Source: a virus. Taken from it: a DNA stretch of 58,600 bases. Where the stretch lies: positions 1 to 58,600 of the IMG/VR virus record IMGVR_UViG_3300030104_000844; one strand, written 5' to 3'. The translations under genes and the position numbers were made by a program. The notes beneath the pieces were generated by a model. That model was not told the origin of the DNA. It saw nothing but the letters and a program-made list of their open reading frames with translations, and did not search any database. Shown one piece after another: positions 40,902-50,399 of this stretch (the stretch's first letter is position 1; each line of letters begins with the position of its first letter).

Positions 40902-43900
40902 TTTCTTCTATTGTTTATATACTCTGTAACTACATCGAGTAAGGCTTGTTCATCTTCTAATGTAAGTTCTTCTTTTTGATCAATCTTTAATTTTTTAAGT
41001 TCTGTATCATAATACTGTAACTCATTCCCCATATCTTCGATATAGAAGTTACTAAATGGAATCTTTACATCACCTGTTGTAATATTATAAGCAGTTAGGA
41101 AATTAGCTAATTGTTGTATTGAAACCCTACCTTCTGCTGCTCTAACTACTTGTCTAGCAAGTTTTGGGTCAGCTATCATTTGTCTAATAAAATCTTCAGA
41201 ACGAGTGTTCATAAGAAAATCAAGGGCAGTAACCCTTCTACCTGTTTGCGTAAGCGGTGGTATTAACATTCTTTGTAATATTTTAAATCCAGGCATTGCT
41301 TTAGTTTGATCTACATTCATCATTGCTAAACTTAACCCTTCAGAGGGGTCAAGCCCAACTTCTCTTTGTACTAAATCATTTAATAATTTAAAAGCTTTTA
41401 TATTATCTGCAGAATCTTTTCCTAATAATTTACCAAAAGATTCTTCAAAAGTTAATCTACCTGCTAGTTCATCTGGTCCGAAACCTTCATTTAAAATACT
41501 GTTTAGAGCTTGTGGGTTTATTTCAAACTGACCTCCTGCTCCTTTACGTAAGCCTAAAAAATCTCTTAATAAAATATTTCTTGTTAGTGCTGCAACTTGT
41601 TCTTCTAAAATAGGATTATCACCTATAGTAGTCATTAAAAAATCTATATCATTTTGTAGTTGTCCGCTACTTCTAACATCAGAGCCTGCTCTAATAATAT
41701 TATTTACTATATCGTAAACAGGATTAACAGAATCTACATCTACTCCAAAAGTATTTTTTAAAACATTTATTTGACGGTCTTGTATTTCTATTTTTCTACC
41801 AACTTTATCTAGCTGATTTTTGTTTAATATCGTTCCAAAATCATCTCTAAATATTGCATCTAGCGTACCTTTGTTTTTATTTATAAAATCTTTTACGGCT
41901 TTATTATTTTGTAAGGGAGTATTATCAGGTTTTATTACTGTGTTTCGTATATAATTTAACATTTCTTTTTGTACATAAAAAACGCCATCATTACCACCAC
42001 TTTCTAAAACTTTAATAAAATCAGTAACAGGTGTATTAATTCTAGCACCAGCTTGATTAGTGTTTAATAAAGCAGGAATTAATTCTTCTGGTCTTTCATT
42101 AGCTATTAATTGTTTTAAAACTTGATTATTAACGTCGGTATACGCTTGGTCCATTTCTCTATAAGCTAATGTTAAATCATTACCGAAATTGTTTACTCTT
42201 TTATATTCTTCTATTTTAGCTAAATCTTTTTTACCATAGTTAGTTCTTACAGTTATACCTAAACGTTTAGCTACTTCATCATTAAAACTTTTATCTATTT
42301 GTTTATTTATATTTTTTATACCTTCACGAGCAAAAACTCTTGATCCTGCAATTTTAGAATTTACCCTTAATTCATTTAAAACAATTTGTAACTCGAATAA
42401 CTCTCTTAACGTAAAATCTGGACTTTTAAACACAGCACTACCATCGGGGGATTGACCTGCTAATCTATATAATAATGTTTTTTCTTTATTACCTAATCCT
42501 AATGTTTGTTCTATTTCTTTAACAACATCTTGTCTTTTAAATTGTTTTGTTGTTGTGTTACGCAACATTTTAAATTCTTTAGCAATATTTTTAGTAAAAC
42601 CTGCACCTGTAGAAAATTCTGCATAACGTGGGTCATTAAGTATTTTATTAAAATTGTCTTGGTAATCTTTTAAATAATTATCCCTAACGGCTGCTAAGTT
42701 AGAGGTCGTTTTCGGTAAAATATCTGCATCACCTTTAACAGTTTTATCGAATAAAGTTGTATTTGATGTAGGTATACCTTCATCAGCTTCTTTAAGAATA
42801 CGGTTAATAGCTGCTGACCCTTCTGTAACATATCGATCTATTTGTTCTTCAGCACTAGCACGAACTGCTTCGTCAACATCGGTGCCTACAGGTATATCTT
42901 TTAATGCTTTACCTTCGAATTCTTTTCCTAATTCTCTCATTAATAAATTTATAACACTTTGATTACCGCTTTTCATTTCACCATATAAACCCGTTAGTTT
43001 TGGGTCTTTTGCTAATTTAAGCCATATAAATTCTAAATCTGCTGCGTCTTGATCTAATGGATTAGCTCCTGCTAGGGAAGGGTTATAACCTTTATATTCT
43101 TCACCTGCTTCTTTTACAAAATAACGTATTTGATCATTTATTTCGTCTACGGTTGCAACGTCTACGCCGTAAATAGTTTGTTCTGTACCCTTACGTTGTA
43201 AAATAGCACCTTGTCTATCTATAACTGCTTGTATTTTAGCTAATACATCTGCAGGAATTAATTCGCCTGATAATGCTCTATAAAAAGCAGGTACAACTTT
43301 CATAGCGGTGTTTACAGCAGTTGTTCCTACTCCTGCATAAAGACCCATTAATGCTGCTTCGTCTACTATTTCTTCTGGAGTAAGGTCGTTATAACCTTGT
43401 TGTTGACCATAAACTAACCTAGCTACATCACCACCTACAGCACCTGCAGTAGAACCTGCTGTTGCTTTTGCAATATTCATAAAAGCATTAGGTATACTTG
43501 TAGAGCCTAAACTCGCACCTCTGGTGAATGCAGCAGCAGCAGCAATTCCTCCGATATCTCCTATTATTGCAGGAGATTCTTGTAATACAAATTTTCTTAT
43601 ATCATCTCTTGTTAATTTAGGGTTTCGTAATATTTGATATTGATCGCTACCTTCTGGTTTAAATCTAAAACCTAAATCAGGCTTTGACGGGTCTACGTAT
43701 AATAGATCACCTTTTATACCTGATTTATCTAAAACATGTTGAACATTTTCTTTTGATAACTTTCTAGGTCCAAAAGCTAATAAATTATAAAATTCTCTTT
43801 CTTTTGTTCTATCTTCGAATTCATATGGGTTATCAGGGTCTATACCATAACTTGCTATTCTTTGCCTTTTTTCAAAACCTATGGGTGGTTTAATTTCAAA

Positions 43901-44272
43901 AGGTGTATAGCCTTGCGGATAATTACCACGTACCCCTGCTTCTATTCGTCGTTGTTGACTTGCTTCTTGATCTTTTTGCATTGCTGCAAATGTTTCAGGT
44001 TCACGTTCTTCTAAAGTATACGAAATAGGAGCTATATTGTATGCTTTTAGTTTTTCTTCTATTACGGGAACAGCTTGTAATATTCTATTATAAGTTTCTG
44101 CATCAAGATTACCTGCTTGTATTTCTCTATTTCTTGTATTTTCATCTCTAGCTATAGCTAGTATTTTAACTTCCATTGGTGACAATACACTGCCATAAGT
44201 TAAATTAGGATTATTATTTAAAGGTGAACTATAAACTGCATCTATAACTTGTTGTGTTGCTTGTTGGCTCAT
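40898..44272 (-). CDS. Large internal-virion-like protein
   Basis: At 1124 residues this is the largest product in the window. It is mostly helical and charged, with one long hydrophobic Gly/Ala stretch (around residues 235-330) containing IGGIAAAAAFTRGASLGSTS and ALMGLYAGVGTTAVNTAMK, as in proteins ejected into the host envelope with phage DNA. Near the C-terminus is PPLTQTGRRVTALDF. Size, composition and place suggest an ejection protein like T7 gp16 or SU10-type internal proteins; no lytic domain is visible. Confidence 0.62.
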   Translation of the reverse strand: MSQQATQQVIDAVYSSPLNNNPNLTYGSVLSPMEVKILAIARDENTRNREIQAGNLDAETYNRILQAVPVIEEKLKAYNIAPISYTLEEREPETFAAMQKDQEASQQRRIEAGVRGNYPQGYTPFEIKPPIGFEKRQRIASYGIDPDNPYEFEDRTKEREFYNLLAFGPRKLSKENVQHVLDKSGIKGDLLYVDPSKPDLGFRFKPEGSDQYQILRNPKLTRDDIRKFVLQESPAIIGDIGGIAAAAAFTRGASLGSTSIPNAFMNIAKATAGSTAGAVGGDVARLVYGQQQGYNDLTPEEIVDEAALMGLYAGVGTTAVNTAMKVVPAFYRALSGELIPADVLAKIQAVIDRQGAILQRKGTEQTIYGVDVATVDEINDQIRYFVKEAGEEYKGYNPSLAGANPLDQDAADLEFIWLKLAKDPKLTGLYGEMKSGNQSVINLLMRELGKEFEGKALKDIPVGTDVDEAVRASAEEQIDRYVTEGSAAINRILKEADEGIPTSNTTLFDKTVKGDADILPKTTSNLAAVRDNYLKDYQDNFNKILNDPRYAEFSTGAGFTKNIAKEFKMLRNTTTKQFKRQDVVKEIEQTLGLGNKEKTLLYRLAGQSPDGSAVFKSPDFTLRELFELQIVLNELRVNSKIAGSRVFAREGIKNINKQIDKSFNDEVAKRLGITVRTNYGKKDLAKIEEYKRVNNFGNDLTLAYREMDQAYTDVNNQVLKQLIANERPEELIPALLNTNQAGARINTPVTDFIKVLESGGNDGVFYVQKEMLNYIRNTVIKPDNTPLQNNKAVKDFINKNKGTLDAIFRDDFGTILNKNQLDKVGRKIEIQDRQINVLKNTFGVDVDSVNPVYDIVNNIIRAGSDVRSSGQLQNDIDFLMTTIGDNPILEEQVAALTRNILLRDFLGLRKGAGGQFEINPQALNSILNEGFGPDELAGRLTFEESFGKLLGKDSADNIKAFKLLNDLVQREVGLDPSEGLSLAMMNVDQTKAMPGFKILQRMLIPPLTQTGRRVTALDFLMNTRSEDFIRQMIADPKLARQVVRAAEGRVSIQQLANFLTAYNITTGDVKIPFSNFYIEDMGNELQYYDTELKKLKIDQKEELTLEDEQALLDVVTEYINNRRK

Positions 44273-45927
44273 TCGTCTACTTTAAGAATATTGTCTAAAG
44301 AACTGTTAAGATCATCTAAATCTGAGCTACCACCTGATGAAGTTGAATTATTGTAGTCGATATCATCGTAATACAATTCGAAACCAAATCCTGGACGTCT
44401 TGTAGCAAAGTTTCTATAATCAAGTGTTCCTATATTTTCAGGATAAATATATCTTTTACCGTCTTTAGGAACTATGTAATATGGGTTTATATAACTTTGT
44501 AGTATTGGATTTTTCAGTATTTCGTCTTTATATCTTGGATAAAGTTGTTGTAACTTAAGATTAATCTCAGCATCAACACCATCTAAACTTTGTCTCATAT
44601 AAGAAATCAGATTTTTCTTTAGAACTCTAGGGTTAGTTGTTTGACCTAAACCTACTATTTCTAAGTGATAAGCTAAGTCTTTATCAGAAAGTGTTCTACC
44701 TGTTTGTCCGTTAATAGCAGCAGCAGTATAACCTAGTTGTAAAAATTGCGACCTCAATCTAACATCGTTATAAACAGTTTTATCCATTTTATCACGTAAC
44801 GTATATCCATAAGAAACTTGTGATATTCCATCTAATTCTTTTAATGCTTCTTCTTGTAGTTTTATTGCTTCTTTATTAGTTGGGTCTTGTAATAAAACTT
44901 GCGTAGCCTTATATAGTTTTTCTGCTACTATACCTGTGCCTTCTCTACCTACTGCTCCTGATTTACCAATAGCAAAATCGTCAACATTACCAAATAATCT
45001 ACCTTCTCGACCGATTAGTTGAGAAACATTATTAAATTCAATTCTAGCCCTATCGCCTATGCCTACTAAAGTTGAAGTTAATGTATTAGGTGTTAAATCA
45101 CCCTCACCTACACTATCTAGTGTTTGTATAGTGCTTTTAAGAACATTGTTAAAACCAACAAGAGCATTCTCTTTTTCGTCGATTAACTTAAATTCGTTTT
45201 TAAATTCTTTGACTGTTGGGTCTTCAGGCGGTGTTATGTCTGCAGTAGTTGATGTTTGTACTAAATAGTTCGGACCTGCATTTCTATATAAATATTTACC
45301 GCTAGCGTCTTGTTCAGGTAATTGTACTTGTAAACTACCTGTTTTTTTATTTTTTCTACCCGATACAGTTGCATTCATACCTAGTGCAGCAGCTTCTGTA
45401 TCTATTAAATTTACATAGTCGTAAGTATCAGGTTCTAAGTATTCTTTTATAAGTTGCCCTCTTTGCGTATTTATATTTGTATCTCTTACGTCTTCTGCTT
45501 GTCTTAATTTTAATGCAGACGAAACATAATCTTTAGCACCTCTACCCATTTGTGAAGCAGCTACTAAATCTACAATATCCATACCTCTAAAACCACCTAC
45601 ATCACGTTGTGGACCATAAGCTGTATAAGCTGCGTATTGGGCTTGATCTTCTAAACTAGGAGCTGTAGGGTCAGCGTTTATACTTTCGTAAAACTCGGGT
45701 GCAGATAGTGTTTGTTCAGGTTGTCTTTTTTGTTGTACAAATTGTTGTAACAAACGTGGTATTAAAGGCAATATACCGCCTATTTTTTCTTCAAGTTCTG
45801 GTTCTGGTGTTCTACGTACAGGACCTCTAGCCGTTGGAAACGATGGTCTTGCCTGTGGAAGTTGTATAGGTTGTATACCTGTAATTCCTTGTTTATTAGT
45901 AAATGTTGGAAAAGGCGTAAATTTCAT
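44269..45927 (-). CDS. Structural-cluster protein, unknown
   Basis: The 552-residue protein has a Pro/Arg-rich N-terminus (PSFPTARGPVRRTPEPELEE), a hydrophilic helical middle and an acidic Ser/Asp C-terminus. 'AAINGQTGRTLSDKDLAYHL' recalls the TQxGRR motifs of neighbours. It overlaps the 1124-residue gene by four bases. Probably an internal virion protein by context. No domain recognised. Confidence 0.58.
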   Translation of the reverse strand: MKFTPFPTFTNKQGITGIQPIQLPQARPSFPTARGPVRRTPEPELEEKIGGILPLIPRLLQQFVQQKRQPEQTLSAPEFYESINADPTAPSLEDQAQYAAYTAYGPQRDVGGFRGMDIVDLVAASQMGRGAKDYVSSALKLRQAEDVRDTNINTQRGQLIKEYLEPDTYDYVNLIDTEAAALGMNATVSGRKNKKTGSLQVQLPEQDASGKYLYRNAGPNYLVQTSTTADITPPEDPTVKEFKNEFKLIDEKENALVGFNNVLKSTIQTLDSVGEGDLTPNTLTSTLVGIGDRARIEFNNVSQLIGREGRLFGNVDDFAIGKSGAVGREGTGIVAEKLYKATQVLLQDPTNKEAIKLQEEALKELDGISQVSYGYTLRDKMDKTVYNDVRLRSQFLQLGYTAAAINGQTGRTLSDKDLAYHLEIVGLGQTTNPRVLKKNLISYMRQSLDGVDAEINLKLQQLYPRYKDEILKNPILQSYINPYYIVPKDGKRYIYPENIGTLDYRNFATRRPGFGFELYYDDIDYNNSTSSGGSSDLDDLNSSLDNILKVDE

Positions 45928-45935
45928 AAATATTT

Positions 45936-47129
45936 TTAATAAACTGGTCCGTAAGGCGTCATTCTACCTAAATCATTTACACCACGTGGTTTGGGTCCTG
46001 TAATACCTGTTCCAAACGATGGTCCTGCTCCAAACGATGGTCCTCTAAAATTAAATCCAGGACTACCACCTGCAAACATCATACCACCACCTAAGCTTGG
46101 TAATCCTCCTCCAGGTGCAGGTACTCCTGGTGGTTGTGGAAATAAACCGTATGACGGTCCACCACCCTCCATACCCGATGTATCTGTGTTAGTTCCTTGT
46201 TGGAAAGGTAAAAAGTTTTGATTAGGAAGTCCACCCATAACAGCTGTTGGTTGGTAACTTGACTGTGTTGTAGGATCACCACCAGCATAACCGTAACCAC
46301 CTGCTAAAGGACCAAGCGAAGCGGTTAGTGAACCTAAGTTTTGTACTAATTGCATAGGTAAGTTGTATTGACCTGTAAAGTTTTGATACGCTAAATCCAT
46401 TAAAGATTGTTGTCGACCTCTACCTAACCCACCAAAACCCATAGTTCTTTGTATATCTTGTGATTGTAGCTGTGGGAATAATTGACCTAATCCTTGAAAA
46501 TTAGACCCTATACCTGCCATTTGTCCTGCACCTTGTAATCCTCTACGCTGTGCTTGTTCATAAGCATTCGATGCAAGTTGCGAAGCTTGACCGAAACCAC
46601 CACTTCTAATTTTACCTACGGCTTCTGCTGCACCTCTACCTGTTTCTCTAGCTAATTCTTCTTGTGCGATTCTACCTCTAGAACCACCAAAAGCTCCTTG
46701 ACTTACGGCTCTATCACGTAAACCTTTATCTTGTGTAGCATAGTTTCTATCTATATCTGTTAACGTTTGTTTTACAACGTCTTCTTCAAATGGATCATAA
46801 AACCTTTTGATTCTACTAGGGTCGAACTCACCTGTACTTGCACGTGTTTGTAAATCAGCTCTATCAAAAAGTTCAGCTGATCTATCTAAATAAGGTCTAT
46901 AACTACCGATAGCAGCATCAGACATTTGCATAGCAGCTAATTCTCTGGGGTCAAAATCAGCTACTCTATCGCCTGTATACGTAAACGGACTACTATCTTC
47001 TCTACCTAAATTAGCAAACTGGTCTTTAAAATAAGATTGTGCATAAGGAAATATTGTTCCCGATAATAAACTTCCTATATACCCTGCGGGGGCTTGACTG
47101 GAATATTCTTGTTCTTCTCTCTTAGCCAT
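45936..47129 (-). CDS. Gly-rich structural-cluster protein
   Basis: The 397-residue protein has an Arg/Gln/Ala helical centre (RGRIAQEELARETGRGA and GFGQASQLASNAYEQAQRR) and a Gly/Pro/Phe-rich C-terminus with a MEGGG and a MFAGGSPGF motif. Similar Gly-rich proteins lie among internal virion genes of marine podoviruses. The function is not known. Overlaps the upstream gene by eight bases. Confidence 0.58.
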   Translation of the reverse strand: MAKREEQEYSSQAPAGYIGSLLSGTIFPYAQSYFKDQFANLGREDSSPFTYTGDRVADFDPRELAAMQMSDAAIGSYRPYLDRSAELFDRADLQTRASTGEFDPSRIKRFYDPFEEDVVKQTLTDIDRNYATQDKGLRDRAVSQGAFGGSRGRIAQEELARETGRGAAEAVGKIRSGGFGQASQLASNAYEQAQRRGLQGAGQMAGIGSNFQGLGQLFPQLQSQDIQRTMGFGGLGRGRQQSLMDLAYQNFTGQYNLPMQLVQNLGSLTASLGPLAGGYGYAGGDPTTQSSYQPTAVMGGLPNQNFLPFQQGTNTDTSGMEGGGPSYGLFPQPPGVPAPGGGLPSLGGGMMFAGGSPGFNFRGPSFGAGPSFGTGITGPKPRGVNDLGRMTPYGPVY

Positions 47130-48024
47130 ATACTCTATTGCCTCTATTATTTAACTTTTCTAGTGCAGCTATGCCTTTATTATGGTTGCCGTTACCTACT
47201 AAATCTACCGTAGCTTTAGATAACATAAACTCACCATCACTAGCCATTACAGGAATTAAATCATCTTTTGGACCACCTGGACCGTCAAGTTCTCCACCAC
47301 CTAACATAGGTTTAAACATTTTTCTATCTAAAACACCACCGCCTTCCATACCTATAGGTTTAAATTGTAATCTTCTTCTATTAGCATTACCTGCAGGCGG
47401 TAAAGTTCTAGTGCTAACTCTACTCACACTAGGATCATCATCGTCATCAAACAGTTTCATAAGTGTAGTTGAACCTATACTCCCTAAACCTTTTGTCACA
47501 GCTTCTTGAACCATTGGGTCTAACTCTGCAAATTTTGCTAAAAATTCTTCGTAACGAGATATTTCAGGCACAGGTACATCTATGTCTGCAGGATCAAGAT
47601 TCATACTTAAATCAGGCATATAGTCATCAACCAGACTAAGTATGGGTATGTCGTCTATTAAAGATGCTAAACCAGCAAAACTTCCACCATTTGACATTTT
47701 TCTAACTAAACCACCTACATACATTCCTGGAATACCAAATTCTTGCAAATCTTCTAAACTAACACCTGCTTTTTCTAATTCAGCCAAAATCATATCTTGA
47801 TCTGCTTGCGAAGGTGTAGTAAAGTCTGTACTTGTAAACTCATCAAAATCTTGTACATTGCTTCCTGTTATTTCTTGTATTTCTGTTTCAGGTCCAGGAG
47901 TAAGTGATGGTGCTGTACCCGTACCTATTTGTTTAGGCATTTTAGGATCACCCACAATCTTTTTAGTAATAAGATTTGTTCCTACGCCTATCGCTATTGC
48001 TGTTGCTATACTAGCAAATGACAT
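47122..48024 (-). CDS. Structural-cluster protein with 'LIPVMASDGEF' C-terminal module
   Basis: The 300-residue protein starts with a hydrophobic segment (ATAIAIGVGTNLITKKIVG) and ends with ELDGPGGPKDDLIPVMASDG, then EFMLSKATVDLVGNGNHNKG, a C-terminal module found in many phage structural proteins (D-x-IPxxxSxGEF type). MSNGG and MEGGG motifs occur within. Role unknown but surely virion-related by context. Overlaps the cupin gene by one base. Confidence 0.6.
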   Translation of the reverse strand: MSFASIATAIAIGVGTNLITKKIVGDPKMPKQIGTGTAPSLTPGPETEIQEITGSNVQDFDEFTSTDFTTPSQADQDMILAELEKAGVSLEDLQEFGIPGMYVGGLVRKMSNGGSFAGLASLIDDIPILSLVDDYMPDLSMNLDPADIDVPVPEISRYEEFLAKFAELDPMVQEAVTKGLGSIGSTTLMKLFDDDDDPSVSRVSTRTLPPAGNANRRRLQFKPIGMEGGGVLDRKMFKPMLGGGELDGPGGPKDDLIPVMASDGEFMLSKATVDLVGNGNHNKGIAALEKLNNRGNRVYG

Positions 48025-48569
48025 TAGAGTTTCTCCATAAAATTATCTATTTGTGTACTATCAAAACCTAGTAAATCTAACTTTGCAAAATCGTCTACTA
48101 CAACTTCATTAACAACATCGTCTACTGTAAGACAATCTGTTTTATGTACTGTTATAAAAGTACATTCTTCGTGTACATACAATACTCTTTTTGTTCCTGC
48201 TTCTGTAATACCGTGATGTGGTGCTTCTATATGGTCTACGCCTTTGTCACTATAAATAGATACTTTTCCTGATAAAATAAAATAAGGATGATTTTTTGCG
48301 TGGATTTTAGTAGTAACTAATAATCCTGCTGGCATAACAATTTTACGTATATATTGACCGTCTGCGAAATCGTGCGTTACTGCTCCTTCTGTTTCGCCTC
48401 TAATTTGTTTATTTAAGTCTTGTTTATTGTTTTCTACGCAATGCTGTGCAATAGCTACTTCAAACTCTTTGATTTTATTTTGAAATTGTTTTTTATTTTC
48501 CCTATAAGCTAAAAACTCACATGCATCTTGGTATGTAAGTTTTGTATTATTTCTTAAAGATAAAGCCAT
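48024..48569 (-). CDS. Cupin-fold protein
   Basis: The 181-residue protein has YIRKIVMPAGLLVTTKIHAK, HPYFILSGKVSIYSD and 'GTKRVLYVHEECTFITVH', the strand pattern of a small RmlC-like cupin with His residues (H in IHAKNHPYF) suited to metal binding. A similar cupin occurs among tail genes of other phages. It lies between the cyclase gene and the internal virion genes. A sugar- or metal-related role is possible but unproven. Confidence 0.62.
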   Translation of the reverse strand: MALSLRNNTKLTYQDACEFLAYRENKKQFQNKIKEFEVAIAQHCVENNKQDLNKQIRGETEGAVTHDFADGQYIRKIVMPAGLLVTTKIHAKNHPYFILSGKVSIYSDKGVDHIEAPHHGITEAGTKRVLYVHEECTFITVHKTDCLTVDDVVNEVVVDDFAKLDLLGFDSTQIDNFMEKL

Positions 48570-48662
48570 ATTGTACTATTCCTCAGCGTGTTTTCACGTC
48601 ATTGCGAGTTAAAGCTCACCTCGTAAGCTGCAGCACAAAATGGCTGATATACTGATTATATA

Positions 48663-50399
48663 TCAAACTGTATAGATTTTTAAAGGTTTTTCTTTACCTT
48701 TTACTTTAATAGGTTTTAATGATTGAAGCGTATATCCACAATATTTTTCTGTTTCTTCGCCTATAAGTATATCTACACCTGCTTCTTTTGTAGCTGATTC
48801 TAACCTTGCTGCCGTATTTACAGCGTCGCCGATAGCCGAATAATCAAACCTAGTATCACTACCCATATTACCTATAACAGCTTCTCCAGTATTAACACCA
48901 ACACCTATAGCTACGCCGATATCTGCTGCTATTATGTTTTCTTGTATCTCTTTCGCACAATCTACAGCTATATTCTCATGATGTTGTAAATCAAGTGGTG
49001 CATTGAATATAGCCATCATTGCATCACCTATATATTTATCAACCATACCTCCATATTTTTTCACTGCATCAGACTGTATAGTAAGTGCTTTATTCATTAT
49101 TTTTGTCACTTCTTCAGGCTCTAACGTTTCTGATAGTGCAGTAAAGCCTCGAACATCGGTAAATAGAAAAGTACAACGTCTTTTTTCACCACCTAATTTC
49201 AGTAAGTCTGGGTCTTGTTGTAAACGTTTTACCTGTCTAGGGTCTAGATAATGTTCAAATTGTTTTTTAATTTGTAGCCGTAACTTATATTGTTCTCTAA
49301 ATCGTAGATAAAACGCTACGCTTGCAGTTATAAAACCACTTACTAAAGCCCATGTAACGTCTATTAAAAAACCTTGACCTATCGTATAAACGCCGTAAAC
49401 ACCCGTAGCCGTTAGTAAAGCTAAAGTAATACCTAAGCCCCAATAAATACCTAAGCGTACTATAGCGACCCATATAAGGCTTATTAAAACTAAAACTATA
49501 CTAAGCTCTACAACTAAAGCGTAATCAGGTATATACGGGCTATTTTGTATAAGAATACTTTCTGCAAGTGCTGTTTGTATTTTATGAGGCTCAACAAGTC
49601 CAACAGGCGTAGCGATTTGCGGCATTACACCATTAGCTGTAACACCAACAATAACAAATTTACCGTTAACATTCATTTCTTGTAAATCTGTTTGTGGTGT
49701 ATTTACCCAACTAATCCATTTACGACCTAAACTATCTGTTTTAATTGGTGGTATACCTTGTATGGATATTTCTTCTATACCGTTTTCGTTAGTTTTTATA
49801 ATATAAGTTTTTATACCAAACAATGATTTATATATTTGTGTACCAAAACTAGGTATCCATTCGTTGTTAGGTGTTTTAACTAATAAAGGCATTCTTCTTA
49901 CTAGCTGATCAACATCAGTAGGAGCTATGGCTAAACCCTGCAGAACTTCATCGTAAGATGAATGGTTAGCCTTAACTCCTGAACTAATAATACCACCTAC
50001 ACTATTACCTAGAACAACTGTTCCAGGAGAAGCAGGATAAATACCTTTACCGTCTTCGAACATCGCAATAACAGAAGGAGCATAACCTAACGACCTAGCT
50101 AGATCATTATCGCCACCAAATCTATCGGCTTGTGGAAAAGATATAGCCCAACCTACACCTATTGCACCTTTAGCTAAAAGCTCCATGTTTATATCAGCTA
50201 AACGCTTACGAGGAAAAGGATAACCACCTTCACGCTCTACATCTTCTTCGGTAATATTTAGAATTACAAAATTACCACTAGGCTCTGGTGTTTGTATAAA
50301 CGCATCATAAGTTTTTAATTTAAGTATTTCTAACGGTGTGGTTTGGAATATTAGAGGAAGTGTTAATAAAACAGTAAGTACTAAATATATTTTTTTCAT
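48663..50399 (-). CDS. CHASE2-domain class III adenylate cyclase
   Basis: The 578-residue protein has an N-terminal membrane segment (residues 1-20), an extracytoplasmic CHASE2 domain (about 25-290, containing VILNITEEDV and 'GVGWAISFPQ'), three membrane helices (292-365) and a cytoplasmic cyclase domain. All catalytic residues are present: metal Asp415 (FLFTDVRGF) and Asp459 (DKYIGDAMMA), base-selecting Lys455 and Asp519 (RFDYSAIGD), and Asn528/Arg532 (NTAARLE). Lys plus Asp favours ATP, so cAMP is the expected product. CHASE2 senses periplasmic signals in bacteria. Such a complete enzyme is exceptional in a phage. Overlaps the FecR gene by ATGA. Confidence 0.9.
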   Translation of the reverse strand: MKKIYLVLTVLLTLPLIFQTTPLEILKLKTYDAFIQTPEPSGNFVILNITEEDVEREGGYPFPRKRLADINMELLAKGAIGVGWAISFPQADRFGGDNDLARSLGYAPSVIAMFEDGKGIYPASPGTVVLGNSVGGIISSGVKANHSSYDEVLQGLAIAPTDVDQLVRRMPLLVKTPNNEWIPSFGTQIYKSLFGIKTYIIKTNENGIEEISIQGIPPIKTDSLGRKWISWVNTPQTDLQEMNVNGKFVIVGVTANGVMPQIATPVGLVEPHKIQTALAESILIQNSPYIPDYALVVELSIVLVLISLIWVAIVRLGIYWGLGITLALLTATGVYGVYTIGQGFLIDVTWALVSGFITASVAFYLRFREQYKLRLQIKKQFEHYLDPRQVKRLQQDPDLLKLGGEKRRCTFLFTDVRGFTALSETLEPEEVTKIMNKALTIQSDAVKKYGGMVDKYIGDAMMAIFNAPLDLQHHENIAVDCAKEIQENIIAADIGVAIGVGVNTGEAVIGNMGSDTRFDYSAIGDAVNTAARLESATKEAGVDILIGEETEKYCGYTLQSLKPIKVKGKEKPLKIYTV

